NCBI GenBank assembly: GCA_963677625.2
Contig: CAXXSW010000011.1
Coordinates: 1-64,000, forward strand
DNA length: 64,000 nucleotides
Direction: 5' to 3'
DNA from: UBA1351 sp963677625
GTDB taxonomy: Bacteria > Bacillota > Clostridia > Lachnospirales > Vallitaleaceae
Part shown: positions 35,429 to 44,915 of the stretch, in pieces
How positions within the stretch are numbered: position 1 is the stretch's first letter
Layout: each line of letters begins with the position of its first letter
Made by a program: the position numbers and the translations under genes
The notes under the pieces: model-generated
Told to the model about the DNA's origin: nothing
The model's database searches: none
What the model saw: only the letters and a program-made list of their open reading frames with translations

Positions 35429-38035
35429 ATGAAAAAACAATATGATGTTGATGGTATGACCTGTACTGCCTGTGCTTTAGCTATTGAAAGACAGTTGAAG
35501 AAGGTTGATGGTATTAACCGAATCAATGTAAATTATGCCAGTGAAAAAATGGTTGTTGAATTTGATGAATCTAAAGTAAACGAAGACTTACTATCTAGTG
35601 AAGTAGAAGACATCGGTTATGCTTTAGTTGTAGAAAATAAAGATGTGGTTAAGGATAGTGGAGCTAGTAAGGTTCAGGTACACCAAGACCATATGCGATT
35701 ACGTTTGCTGTTGTCTCTGATATTTACCCTACCTCTTTTCTATATGGCTATGGGACCTATGATTGGATTATGGGTACCCATGTTTTTTACTAATCATCAG
35801 AATATATTATTAATAGGACTTATTCAGTTATTACTGACTCTTCCTGTCATGATGGTGAACAATGAGTTTTATAAGGTTGGTTTTAGGACATTATGGAAAA
35901 GGTCACCTAATATGGACTCCTTGGTTGCCGTCGGAACCGGTGCTGCTTTCCTATACGGCTTGTTTGTTATCTTCCAATTGGCTTATGGATATTCTTACGG
36001 TGATATGGATAGAATTACGACTTATAGACATGATTTGTATTTTGAATCAGTCGTTGTTATTCTTACACTGATAACTCTTGGAAAGTATTTTGAAGCAAGG
36101 GCTAAGGGAAAGACCTTAAAAGCTATGGAAGCGCTTATGGAGTTAGCACCTGATGAAGGAAAAGTTCTTCGTGACGGTCAGGTAATCACTTTGAGGGTAG
36201 AAGAAATTCGACATGGTGACATCATGATTATAAAAGCTGGTGATAAAGTTCCTCTTGATGGTAAAATCCTTCAAGGAAGTGGACTCATGGATGAATCTAT
36301 GTTAACTGGTGAAAGTATACCTGTAGATAAAACGCTTCAAGACACTATTTATGCCGGTACTTATTGTAAAACTGGTTATTTGGAGATTTCAGTAACAGCA
36401 ACAGTTGAAGAAACGACCCTGTCACATATTATACAATTAGTTGAAGACGCTCAATCAACCAAGGCGCCTATTGCAAAAATGGCTGATAAGATCAGCGCTT
36501 ATTTTGTACCGGCTGTTCTTGCTATATCTATGGTGACTTTTGTCACTTGGCTCATACTAGGAGAATCCGGGTCTTTTGCCTTCCAGATGGCGGTTAGTGT
36601 ATTGGTTATATCATGTCCTTGTGCTCTTGGCCTTGCAACACCTACAGCTATTATGGTTGGGACAGGTAAGGGAGCAAGCTTTGGTACTCTTATAAAAAGT
36701 GGGGAGGCTTTGGAACTTTTACACAAAGTTAAAACCATGGTCTTTGATAAAACTGGAACCTTAACTTATGGGAAACCACGAGTAATTCAGGTAACATATG
36801 CTGGCCAAAAAGATAAGTATTTAGATGTATTATCTAAGATTGTTGCTATAGAAAAATTGTCTGAACATCCATTTGCTAAATCCATTGTTGAATATGGTGA
36901 ATCTCTAAATATTCATGATTGTGAAGTTAATAATTTCCAAACGATTCCTGGTAAAGGTGTTGTAGGTTTCGTAGATAAGCAAAAAATAGTGATTGGGAAT
37001 GAGAAGCTTTTAAGCGACAATCAGATAAATATGGATCGATTTAAGGAAGAATTGGAAATCGCTGCTGGAAATGGACACACACCTCTTTTATTTGGTCAAA
37101 GCGGTGAGATGATTGGTTTTATTGTTGCCGCTGATACAGTAAAAAAAGACGCAAAAAGCCTTGTATCTAAGTTACAAGCATTAGGAATTAAGGTTGTTAT
37201 TTTAACCGGAGATCATCAGAAGACTGCAGAAAGTATTGGACAGAAATTAGGTGTGGATCAGGTAATAGCTGAAGTTCTTCCAGAAGGTAAAGCTCAGGTT
37301 ATTGACGAATTAATGAAAACTGACGATGATGTAGCTATGGTTGGAGACGGTATCAATGATGCGGTTGCCTTAACAAAAGCGACTGTTGGTATTGCAATTG
37401 GCTCAGGAACTGACGTAGCTATTGAGTCAGCAGATGTAGTTTTAGTTAAGGAAAGTCTTCAGGATGTATTGACTGCCATTACCCTAAGTAAGGCTACCAT
37501 AAGAAATATAAAACAAAATCTTTTCTGGGCCTTTTTCTACAATATTGTAGGGATTCCTATTGCAGCGGGTCTCTTTTATTACGCCTTTGGATGGAAGTTA
37601 AATCCTATGATTGCAGCAGCAGCCATGAGTTTCAGCTCTGTATCTGTAGTCACCAATGCTTTAAGATTAAAAGGATTTAAACCGATAGATCTTGATAGTG
37701 GCTTGGAAACAGAAGTGATAGAAGAGACTGGTTTAGTTGAGGTTGAATATATGAGTCAATCACTTATCAATGATTTAAACCGTGAACAAGAGATTATAAA
37801 AATAGATAAAGAAAGGAAGAAAAAAATGAAAAAACTTAGTATTGAAGGAATGAGCTGTATGCATTGCGTAGGAAGAGTTGATAAAGCTCTTAATGGTATT
37901 GAAGGGGTGTCCGAGGTCGAGGTTGATCTTGAAACCAACTCGGCAAGTGTAAATTCAGGTTCAGTATCAGATGAAGACATAAAAGCTGCAATAAAAGAAG
38001 CAGGATATGAAGTGACCCATATTAGTGAGGTCTAA
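35429..38035 (+). CDS. copA: Cu(I)-exporting P1B-type ATPase with an appended C-terminal CopZ domain
   Basis: An 868-residue copper pump. An N-terminal HMA domain binds Cu through Cys12 and Cys15 (GMTCTAC), then eight membrane helices follow with the transport motif SCPCALG. The actuator TGES, phosphorylation site DKTGT and hinge GDGIND are intact. Unusually, the chain continues past the last membrane helices into a linker and a second complete HMA domain (residues 800-868, GMSCMHC). That segment begins at a Met preceded by its own AAAGGAAG, so free CopZ may also be made. csoR follows directly. Confidence 0.95.
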   Translation: MKKQYDVDGMTCTACALAIERQLKKVDGINRINVNYASEKMVVEFDESKVNEDLLSSEVEDIGYALVVENKDVVKDSGASKVQVHQDHMRLRLLLSLIFTLPLFYMAMGPMIGLWVPMFFTNHQNILLIGLIQLLLTLPVMMVNNEFYKVGFRTLWKRSPNMDSLVAVGTGAAFLYGLFVIFQLAYGYSYGDMDRITTYRHDLYFESVVVILTLITLGKYFEARAKGKTLKAMEALMELAPDEGKVLRDGQVITLRVEEIRHGDIMIIKAGDKVPLDGKILQGSGLMDESMLTGESIPVDKTLQDTIYAGTYCKTGYLEISVTATVEETTLSHIIQLVEDAQSTKAPIAKMADKISAYFVPAVLAISMVTFVTWLILGESGSFAFQMAVSVLVISCPCALGLATPTAIMVGTGKGASFGTLIKSGEALELLHKVKTMVFDKTGTLTYGKPRVIQVTYAGQKDKYLDVLSKIVAIEKLSEHPFAKSIVEYGESLNIHDCEVNNFQTIPGKGVVGFVDKQKIVIGNEKLLSDNQINMDRFKEELEIAAGNGHTPLLFGQSGEMIGFIVAADTVKKDAKSLVSKLQALGIKVVILTGDHQKTAESIGQKLGVDQVIAEVLPEGKAQVIDELMKTDDDVAMVGDGINDAVALTKATVGIAIGSGTDVAIESADVVLVKESLQDVLTAITLSKATIRNIKQNLFWAFFYNIVGIPIAAGLFYYAFGWKLNPMIAAAAMSFSSVSVVTNALRLKGFKPIDLDSGLETEVIEETGLVEVEYMSQSLINDLNREQEIIKIDKERKKKMKKLSIEGMSCMHCVGRVDKALNGIEGVSEVEVDLETNSASVNSGSVSDEDIKAAIKEAGYEVTHISEV
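37826..38035 (+). CDS. copZ: Possible internally initiated CopZ copper chaperone
   Basis: ATG 37826 is in frame with copA (codon 800), is preceded by AAAGGAAG (37812-37819) at good spacing, and would yield a 69-residue protein, the usual length of CopZ. It opens MKKLSIEGMSCMHCVGRVDK, with the Cu-binding Cys pair. Either the ATPase simply carries the domain, or the same message gives both pump and soluble chaperone. The sequence supports the start but cannot prove its use. Confidence 0.5.
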   Translation: MKKLSIEGMSCMHCVGRVDKALNGIEGVSEVEVDLETNSASVNSGSVSDEDIKAAIKEAGYEVTHISEV

Positions 38036-38036
38036 A

Positions 38037-38303
38037 ATGAATGAAGGTCAAAAAAGAGCTCTTAGAAATCTAAAGACAGCAAAAGGCCAGTTGGATAAGG
38101 TTATTTCAATGCTGGAAGATGAACGTTATTGTATTGATGTAGCCAATCAGATTCTGGCTGTCAGTGGTTTGCTAAAGAAGGCCAATATGGAAATCCTGGA
38201 ACAACATATTAATCACTGCGTAAGGTCTGCTTTTGAAGAAGGAGGCGGAGAAGCAAAGGTTGAAGAAGTCATGAAAGTAGTAAACCGATTGGTTGAAAAA
38301 TAG
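38037..38303 (+). CDS. csoR: Copper-sensing repressor CsoR
   Basis: An 88-residue all-helical repressor of the CsoR/RcnR family. The Cu(I) ligands fit the Cys-His-Cys pattern: Cys32 (RYCIDVANQ), His57 and Cys61 (EQHINHC). The start at ATG 38037 falls one base after the copA stop; an in-frame GTG at 38025 inside copA has no added support. The position behind copA and the C/G-rich operator in the operon leader fit copper-responsive autoregulation. Confidence 0.92.
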   Translation: MNEGQKRALRNLKTAKGQLDKVISMLEDERYCIDVANQILAVSGLLKKANMEILEQHINHCVRSAFEEGGGEAKVEEVMKVVNRLVEK

Positions 38304-38410
38304 AATTTTATATTATTTTATTATTTTTAAATTGATACTACAAAAGGTCTCTAATTGGTAAATTGTCGCTCAATTAACAAAGAAATAAGAAAAATACCTG
38401 AAAATAACCC

Positions 38411-38439
38411 TTGATTTTTTTAGAATGTGAGGGTATAAT
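38411..38439 (+). promoter_or_regulatory. Promoter of the non-coding transcript
   Basis: TTGATT (38411-38416), a 17-nt spacer and a perfect TATAAT (38434-38439) predict a start near 38446. No protein gene follows within the next 500 bases. Confidence 0.75.
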
Positions 38440-38445
38440 ATAGTC

Positions 38446-38870
38446 AAAGGTTAGTTCCGGAACTACCTTATTACCTGATAAATCGTAAGCTTACATTAAT
38501 TAGCTGACTAAAAAGGAGTGTAATTGTATGGTAAATGTGCTCCAAGTGGTAGGTTATATTAGAGCAGTATAGTTTGGCCCCGGTATTGTGATAGGGGCTT
38601 GTAACAACATATGTATACTGGAGCATGCGTAAAGAAGCATCTAGTATTAGATTTCGTGTTTGGTCCATGAGTAATGTAATTTAGTGTTTTGCCACAACCG
38701 GATCTAGAGAGTGTACATGAATATTTGTTGAGGTTGAAATAGTGAACGCAGATAGTACATCACATGTGTTGCGGGTATTGTTTAGTTTGACAGCTAGTCG
38801 AAGATAAAGGCTAGCAAAAGTTTATATTAGAATTTACAGGGACCAAGTCGAAATGACTTGGTCTCTTTTA
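38446..38870 (+). ncRNA. Candidate large structured non-coding RNA, about 425 nt
   Basis: A consensus promoter and a strong terminator (GACCAAGTC/GACTTGGTC, 38841-38863, then TTTT) bound a stretch with no substantial reading frame. The interior holds a 14-bp perfect palindrome TAGTTCCGGAACTA (38452-38465) and stems GCCCC/GGGGC (38577-38598), ATACT/AGTAT (38615-38647) and GCTAG/CTAGC (38793-38815). TTTTGC/GCAAAA (38687-38692 with 38814-38819) could close a long domain. I compared it by eye with RNase P, tmRNA, 6S RNA and group I/II introns and saw none of their conserved blocks. A 14-codon frame with a ribosome binding site lies inside (38528-38572). Confidence 0.6.
38839..38870 (+). terminator. 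Terminator of the non-coding transcript
   Basis: GGGACCAAGTC (38839-38849) pairs with GACTTGGTCTC (38855-38865) with one G-T pair around the loop GAAAT, followed by four T residues. Confidence 0.88.
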
Positions 38871-38970
38871 AGTGCTGATAATTGGTCAGACTTTGGTAAA
38901 TAGAATCCATAGTATAATTAATAATAGTTATCCACTAGTAATAAATTAAGAAATTTGTTAGAATGGGTAC

Positions 38971-40062
38971 ATGAAAAATGACAAGTTAAATCCAAATATT
39001 GCAAATCATATAATTATGTGGTTCAAGAAAGAAGGAAGGCCCTTGCCCTGGCGCGAGACTAAGGATCCATATGCAATTTTAGTTTCTGAAATCATGCTTC
39101 AACAAACCCAGGTTGTTACAGTCATACCCTATTACTTAAGATTTTTAGAAACGCTGCCAACGATTAAAGATTTAGCAAATGTATCTGAGGATGTTTTGCA
39201 TAGTTTATGGGAAGGTCTAGGTTATTATTCAAGGGCTTCAAGGTTAAAGCAGTTTGCTGTCACAGTTATGAAGGACTATAAAGGGATAATCCCTAAGGAT
39301 AAAAACGATTTAATCAAGTTACCAGGAATAGGTCCATATACGCTTGGAGCGCTGTTGTCTTTTGCTTTTGAAGAGAAAGAACCAGCTGTTGACGGTAATG
39401 TAAAACGGGTTCTTGCAAGGCTAATGGCAGATCAATCAGATGTTACAAAAATGTCAACAACAAAGGCATATACTGAAGAAGTGAAAAAGATATTACCTGA
39501 TGATATATACTCTTTTAATCAGGGGATTATTGAACTTGGTGCTTTAGTTTGCAAACCAAAGAATCCTAACTGTCATATATGCCCTATAAGGGCCTATTGT
39601 AAGGCTTTTGAAAACTCATTAATTGATTGTATTCCAAATAAGCCAAAAAAGATTAAACAAATAAGTCTTAGGGTTCCTGTATTTATTATTGAAGACCGAG
39701 GACAGGTCTTATTTGTTAAACGCAGTTTAAAGGGACTTTTATCCGGTCTGTATGGATTACCTATGATTGAAGTGGATACACCGGAAGGAAAGGAACTTGA
39801 AGCTCTTAAAGACTACTTTTTAGACAACTTCGATTATGAAGTAGATGGAGATGTCAAAATAAAAAAATGTGGTGAAATCAAACATGTTTTTAGTCACCGT
39901 GTATGGTATGAACAGGTTTATTGTCTATCACTTATGCATTTAAGAGAAAGGACTGAGATTGTTGAATATCCTATAAGTAAATGGAGTCGAGTTGATGAGA
40001 TATCAATTCCAACTGCCTTTAGGAAAGCGCTTGACTTATGGGATGGAAAGGGGAATCAATGA
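38971..40062 (+). CDS. mutY: A/G-specific adenine DNA glycosylase MutY
   Basis: A 363-residue base-excision enzyme that removes adenine mispaired with 8-oxoguanine. The helix-hairpin-helix LPGIGPYTLGAL is followed by the catalytic Asp141 (AVDGNV), and Glu40 (SEIMLQQTQ) is conserved. The 4Fe-4S cluster ligands appear as CKPKNPNCHICPIRAYC. The C-terminal Nudix-like domain (about 230-363) recognises 8-oxoguanine. Its stop codon overlaps the next start by four bases (ATGA). The ribosome binding site is weak. Confidence 0.96.
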   Translation: MKNDKLNPNIANHIIMWFKKEGRPLPWRETKDPYAILVSEIMLQQTQVVTVIPYYLRFLETLPTIKDLANVSEDVLHSLWEGLGYYSRASRLKQFAVTVMKDYKGIIPKDKNDLIKLPGIGPYTLGALLSFAFEEKEPAVDGNVKRVLARLMADQSDVTKMSTTKAYTEEVKKILPDDIYSFNQGIIELGALVCKPKNPNCHICPIRAYCKAFENSLIDCIPNKPKKIKQISLRVPVFIIEDRGQVLFVKRSLKGLLSGLYGLPMIEVDTPEGKELEALKDYFLDNFDYEVDGDVKIKKCGEIKHVFSHRVWYEQVYCLSLMHLRERTEIVEYPISKWSRVDEISIPTAFRKALDLWDGKGNQ

Positions 40063-41510
40063 GACAGGTAGACGTAGCAATTATAGGTGGCGGTGTTATC
40101 GGATGTGCCATTGCAAGAGAGTTATCTAAATATAAGCTGGATATTGTGCTTTTTGAGAAAGAGAATGATGTTAGTAATGGGGCATCAAAGGCTAATTCTG
40201 GTATTGTCCATGGTGGATATGATGCCAAGCATGGAACTTTGAAAGGGTATTTTTCCAGAAAAGGTAACCGTATGTTTAGAGACCTTAATGAAGACTTGAA
40301 TTTTGGTTATTTAGAATGTGGTTCTTTAGTTATTGGCTTTACGGAGGAAGATTTAAAAGAGTTGCTCAAATTGAAAGAAAATGGTGAAAAAAATGGAGTG
40401 GACGACCTTCGAATCATTGAACGGGAGGAGATACTGAAACTTGAACCACATTTGAATTCTAAGGTCAAGTACGCTTTATATTGTCCCAGTGCTGGCATAA
40501 CATCACCATATGAAATGACCATAGCTTTAGCTGAAAACGCCATTTCCAATGGAGTAGATTTTTGCTTTAATAGTGAGGTGACAAATCTTATAAAAAAAGA
40601 TGATACTTTTATTATTGAAGCTAAGGAAAAGAGTCTTCAGTCTCGCTTTGTAATCAATGCAGCAGGTCTTTATTCAGATATGATTCCTCAAATGCTAGGT
40701 ATGAATGAATTTTCTATTCATCCAAGAAAAGGAGAATATATTCTGATGAACAAAAATCAGGGACATCTTGCAAATGGTGTGATATTTCAAACCCCGACAC
40801 CAAAGGGCAAAGGAATATTAGTTACAAGGACTTATCACGGAAACTTAATGCTTGGTCCCAATGCCCAGGAAGTTCAAGATAGGGATGAAGTAGGAACAGG
40901 CCTTGATGCCCTGGAATATATTGTAAAAACTGCTAGATTGTCGGTTAATGATTTTGACTTAAAATATACCCTAACATCATTTGCTGGACTAAGGGCCACA
41001 AGTAGTCTAAAGGATTTCATCATTGGTGAAAGTAAGGTTAAAGGATTCTTTAATGTTGCAGGGATTGAATCACCGGGACTGACGTCAAGTCCTGCGATAG
41101 CAGTCTACCTAGTGGATTTGCTGAGAAAAGCTGGTCTTGTTCTTCTAGAAGATACTGATTTTGAACCTTATAGAAAACCAATTATTAGAAAGAAAGCTCC
41201 AGACTTTGATGGTAGTATAGATCATAGTGATCCAGATAAGCATATAATTTGTAGATGTGAGCAGGTTACAGAAAGTGAAATCATTGATGCCTTAAATAGA
41301 GGAATCAGAGTTGACCATATAGACGGCATCAAAAGACGAACAAGATCCACTATGGGTGCCTGTCAAGGAAATTTCTGCATCCCAAGACTGACAGAATTAA
41401 TGGCGAGAGAATTAGGTATTGATTCGGACCAGGTAACAAGGAGAGGAAAGGGCTCGTTGGAACTACCGGCTCGTGAGAATAGAACTTTTTGGAGAAAGCT
41501 TGAAAATTAG
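40059..41510 (+). CDS. FAD-dependent glycerol-3-phosphate dehydrogenase-like oxidoreductase
   Basis: A 483-residue flavoprotein. The N-terminal FAD fold IIGGGVIGCAIARELS and the DAO-family core are followed by a BFD-like [2Fe-2S] domain with the Cys set CRCEQVTE...GACQGNFC (about residues 400-455). This layout is found in the anaerobic GlpA and related YgaF/LhgO-like proteins. It begins inside the mutY stop and has GGAAAGGGG upstream. No glycerol genes accompany it, so the substrate (glycerol-3-phosphate, a 2-hydroxyacid or other) is open. Confidence 0.83.
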   Translation: MRQVDVAIIGGGVIGCAIARELSKYKLDIVLFEKENDVSNGASKANSGIVHGGYDAKHGTLKGYFSRKGNRMFRDLNEDLNFGYLECGSLVIGFTEEDLKELLKLKENGEKNGVDDLRIIEREEILKLEPHLNSKVKYALYCPSAGITSPYEMTIALAENAISNGVDFCFNSEVTNLIKKDDTFIIEAKEKSLQSRFVINAAGLYSDMIPQMLGMNEFSIHPRKGEYILMNKNQGHLANGVIFQTPTPKGKGILVTRTYHGNLMLGPNAQEVQDRDEVGTGLDALEYIVKTARLSVNDFDLKYTLTSFAGLRATSSLKDFIIGESKVKGFFNVAGIESPGLTSSPAIAVYLVDLLRKAGLVLLEDTDFEPYRKPIIRKKAPDFDGSIDHSDPDKHIICRCEQVTESEIIDALNRGIRVDHIDGIKRRTRSTMGACQGNFCIPRLTELMARELGIDSDQVTRRGKGSLELPARENRTFWRKLEN

Positions 41511-41595
41511 TGTTATAATTTTTTGTTTATAGTATAATATTTAAAAGACTCAACTTTACATAAGCAGATTTTAATAAGTCTGAGAAAGGGACTAT

Positions 41596-42525
41596 ATGCA
41601 ACATAAGACTAAAATTATACTGGGACATTTTATAGCTTTATTTGTATCTTTTGTATGGGGTATAACCTTTGTTTCTTCACGAATTGTCCTAGCTACCTAC
41701 ACACCATACGAACTTTTAGCCATTCGTTTTACAATGGCCTATGTAGTCCTTTGGATAATAAAGCCACAACCCCTAAAGATCAAAAGCATAAAATCAGAAC
41801 TTTATTATCTTATGGCTGGTTTAACAGGTGTTTTCGGATACTTTCTTTTGGAGAATACAGCTCTTCTATATACAAGTGTATCCAATGTAGGTTTGTTGTT
41901 GGCTGCAGTACCCATCTTTGTGGCAATAGTCTTACATATTTTTACAGACGATGAAAAATTTGAACGCAAGTTTCTATACGGATTTGTGATTGCTTTTTCA
42001 GGGATTGCCATGATTATCTATAATGGTCAAGTTAATCTTGAGGTTAATCCATTTGGAGATTTTCTAGCTATTCTTGCAGGCATCATGTGGGCTTTTTACT
42101 CACTGGCATTGAAGAAAATAGAACAAGATGTGTCATCGCTTGTCCAGACTAGAAGAGTTTTTTTCTATGGATCTTTGTTCAGCCTGATAGGTATGTTTAT
42201 TATAAAGGGAGGTACAGACCTTACCGGTATGTTTGTGGATGGTATTTGGTTACATGTATTTTTTCTAGGTCTTTTAGGTTCTGGAGCCTGTTATGTTCTC
42301 TGGAGTCAGTCTATGAAATGGATTGGTGCTGTCAGGACAACGAACTACATATATTTAATGCCTCTTTTTACCATGTTGGCTTCAGCGCTTGTTCTTGGAG
42401 AGTCGATCACAAAATTAATGATCATAGGATGTATACTTATCCTTACAGGTGTATATGTAGCCGAAAATGGATTTTCTCTAAAAGGCTTTAAGGGAAAAAG
42501 ATCAACAGAATATATAAAAACTTAA
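41596..42525 (+). CDS. EamA/DMT-family transporter
   Basis: This 309-residue membrane protein has ten predicted helices in two repeated EamA halves, typical of drug/metabolite transporters that export amino acids or similar small molecules. The first half carries FVWGITFVSSRI and the second GIMWAFYSLALKKI. A basic tail follows the last helix. A TATAAT at 41533-41538 probably serves as its -10. The substrate cannot be inferred. Confidence 0.88.
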   Translation: MQHKTKIILGHFIALFVSFVWGITFVSSRIVLATYTPYELLAIRFTMAYVVLWIIKPQPLKIKSIKSELYYLMAGLTGVFGYFLLENTALLYTSVSNVGLLLAAVPIFVAIVLHIFTDDEKFERKFLYGFVIAFSGIAMIIYNGQVNLEVNPFGDFLAILAGIMWAFYSLALKKIEQDVSSLVQTRRVFFYGSLFSLIGMFIIKGGTDLTGMFVDGIWLHVFFLGLLGSGACYVLWSQSMKWIGAVRTTNYIYLMPLFTMLASALVLGESITKLMIIGCILILTGVYVAENGFSLKGFKGKRSTEYIKT

Positions 42526-42593
42526 AATGGAAACTTAGACATCATGATTAGATAAAGGCGAAGGAACATTCGCCAAGCAAAGGGAGATTAACA

Positions 42594-43505
42594 ATGTTAA
42601 ATAAAAAAGTTGGATTGATTCTTGAAGGCGGAGGATTTAGAGGTATTTATACTGCGGGTATTCTGGATTATTTTTTGGAAAAAGATTTAATTTTTCCTTA
42701 TGTTATAGGGGTATCCATGGGGTCATGTAATGGTGCGAATTACATTTCAAAGCAGAAAAGAAGATCGATAGATATACCTTATACCTATATTAAGGATAAC
42801 CGCTATATCTCATACCGTAACTTACTGACTAAAGGTTCTCTTTTTGGAATGGATTTTATTTTCCATGAGATTCCATATAAACACAATCAATTTGATTTTC
42901 AGACTTTTAGAGAATCAGAACAGAAATTTTTAATTGGGACGATGGATGTACATAAAGGTGGTTCTAGGTTTTTTGATGCCAATGATTTATCAGACAATGA
43001 ACTCCTTCTTGCTCTTAAGGCCTCATGTTCACTTCCCTACATTTCACCGATGGTTTCCTTAAAAGGAGGTATGTATCTAGATGGTGGACTTTCTGATTCA
43101 ATACCTATCCATAAGGCTATTGAGGATGGAATGGATAAGGTTGTTGTCCTTGTGACTCGAGAAGAAGGCTATAAGAAAACGGTCAAAGATAGAAAAGGTC
43201 TTTCGGTTATGTATAGGGCCTATCCTCAGGTTGGCAAACATATTAGTAATCGACCAGCTAAGTATAATGAAGAACTTGAATACATGAAGGCATTGGAGGA
43301 CCAAGGAAAAGCGTTTGTTATATATCCGGACAGTCCTATTAAAATGGGGAGAACGGAGCGTAATGCAGAAAAACTAATGAAAGCTTATCAGGATGGTTAT
43401 CGAAGAGCTGGTGAAGTTTATGAAGACCTAATGACTTTCTTAGCATCTGAAGATACTGATAAGGCAGGGTTTACCAGTCAAAATGAATATTCACAAGTTA
43501 ATTAG
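42594..43505 (+). CDS. Patatin-like phospholipase/acyl hydrolase
   Basis: A 303-residue cytoplasmic patatin-family lipase. The oxyanion loop EGGGFRGIYTAG, the nucleophile Ser41 in GVSMGS and the dyad Asp in DGGLSD are present. Most members hydrolyse phospholipid acyl chains. A hairpin GGCGAA/TTCGCC (42557-42574) lies in its leader, and AGGGAG precedes the ATG. It reads on into the MATE gene 28 nt downstream. Confidence 0.9.
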   Translation: MLNKKVGLILEGGGFRGIYTAGILDYFLEKDLIFPYVIGVSMGSCNGANYISKQKRRSIDIPYTYIKDNRYISYRNLLTKGSLFGMDFIFHEIPYKHNQFDFQTFRESEQKFLIGTMDVHKGGSRFFDANDLSDNELLLALKASCSLPYISPMVSLKGGMYLDGGLSDSIPIHKAIEDGMDKVVVLVTREEGYKKTVKDRKGLSVMYRAYPQVGKHISNRPAKYNEELEYMKALEDQGKAFVIYPDSPIKMGRTERNAEKLMKAYQDGYRRAGEVYEDLMTFLASEDTDKAGFTSQNEYSQVN

Positions 43506-43533
43506 CTTTATATACCAATAAAGGAAGGATTTC

Positions 43534-44883
43534 ATGACTAACAAAATGGCAACAAAGCCTATACCTAGTCTTATACTGGGTATGGCAATACCGGTTATTT
43601 TTTCAATGCTGATTCAAGCGCTTTACAATGTAGTTGACTCAATATATGTATCTAGAGTTGGGGAGGAGGCCTTGGCTAGTGTTTCCTTGGCGTTTCCTAT
43701 ACATATGATTGTAGTAGCCTCTTTTGTTGGTTTACAGACAGGTATTTCTTCATCAGTTAGCAGAAAATTAGGAGCAAAAGACAAAAGTGGAGCCAGTGTT
43801 GCAGGAGAACACGGAATTCTTATCAGTTTTGGCTTATATATTTTTATCCTTGTTATTAGCTTTTTTATCAAAGATAATTTTTTTGGTCAATTTACAGAAA
43901 GCATGACTATAATTAAAGGTGCAAGAACTTATACAAGTATTATTTTGATCTTTTCCTTTGGTATTATTACCAGTCACAGTGTGACAGGAATGATGCAAGG
44001 AAGTGGTGATATGGTTAAACCTATGATCGCTCAACTCATCGGTGCTGTCACTAACCTTATACTTGACCCTATATTTATTTTTGGATGGTTTGGACTCCCG
44101 GCGATGGGGGTAAAGGGTGCTGCTGTAGCTACAGTTACAGGTCAGATTTTTGCGTCTGTATATGCTTGGTCCGTATTATTTAGTGGTCATTGTCGATTAA
44201 ATATTAATATAAAAGCCTTTAAATTCGATTCACTAATCGTTAAGGATATTCTTGTTGTTGGGGTACCATCAGCTATTATGCAAGGTCTTGGATCGGTTAT
44301 GCTTGGAGTTATGAATTTTATCTTATCAGACTTTGGTGATGCAGCTATTGCTATTATGGGTGTTTATTTCAGGGTGCAATCCATGGCATTTATGCCTGCC
44401 TTTGGATTGGGAATTGGGACTCTTCCAGTTATTGGCTTTAGCTTTGGTGCTAAGAACAAGGCTCGTATGTCTCAAGCCATTCGTTTTTCCATCACTCTTG
44501 CTATGTCTTTTATGGTTTTTTGTTTCTTAGTTTTTCAGTTGTTCCCAGGTGCAATTATGGGCATGTTTAATCCTACGCAGGAAATGCTAGATATTGGTAT
44601 TCCGGCTTTTAGAACCATTAGTCTGATATTTTTAACTGTTGGCATTACTATAATATTGTCAACTGCCTTTCAAGCCTTTGGCAAGGCATATTTTTCTTTG
44701 CTACTATCAATTATCAGACAAATCATTATACTCTTACCAGCAGCAGCATACCTAGCCAGTTTTGGTAAAATAAACTATGTCTGGTTTGCATTTATAATTG
44801 CTGAAATTGTGGGTGTTATATCCGCTGTCATTTTGTTTTATAGAACCTATCATCATGCGACTAAAGAATGGACGTTGGAGTGA
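43534..44883 (+). CDS. MATE-family efflux transporter
   Basis: A 449-residue transporter with twelve predicted helices in two homologous bundles, of the MATE/MOP superfamily (NorM-like), which exports cationic compounds by sodium or proton antiport. The opening PSLILGMAIPVIFSMLIQAL and the middle AIMQGLGSVMLGVMNFIL match the two halves. AAGGAAGG precedes the ATG. A weak terminator follows. Confidence 0.92.
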   Translation: MTNKMATKPIPSLILGMAIPVIFSMLIQALYNVVDSIYVSRVGEEALASVSLAFPIHMIVVASFVGLQTGISSSVSRKLGAKDKSGASVAGEHGILISFGLYIFILVISFFIKDNFFGQFTESMTIIKGARTYTSIILIFSFGIITSHSVTGMMQGSGDMVKPMIAQLIGAVTNLILDPIFIFGWFGLPAMGVKGAAVATVTGQIFASVYAWSVLFSGHCRLNINIKAFKFDSLIVKDILVVGVPSAIMQGLGSVMLGVMNFILSDFGDAAIAIMGVYFRVQSMAFMPAFGLGIGTLPVIGFSFGAKNKARMSQAIRFSITLAMSFMVFCFLVFQLFPGAIMGMFNPTQEMLDIGIPAFRTISLIFLTVGITIILSTAFQAFGKAYFSLLLSIIRQIIILLPAAAYLASFGKINYVWFAFIIAEIVGVISAVILFYRTYHHATKEWTLE

Positions 44884-44915
44884 AGTGACATTCATTTAAA
44901 GATAAAGTTTTTATT

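Noticed and set aside
38471..38668. Open frame of 65 codons on the minus strand within the candidate RNA
   Set aside because: No ribosome binding site or family resemblance. The plus-strand promoter and terminator explain the region better.
38446..38870. Assignment of the non-coding transcript to RNase P, tmRNA, 6S RNA or a group I/II intron
   Set aside because: The conserved core words of these RNAs were looked for and not found. The length also differs from 6S RNA.
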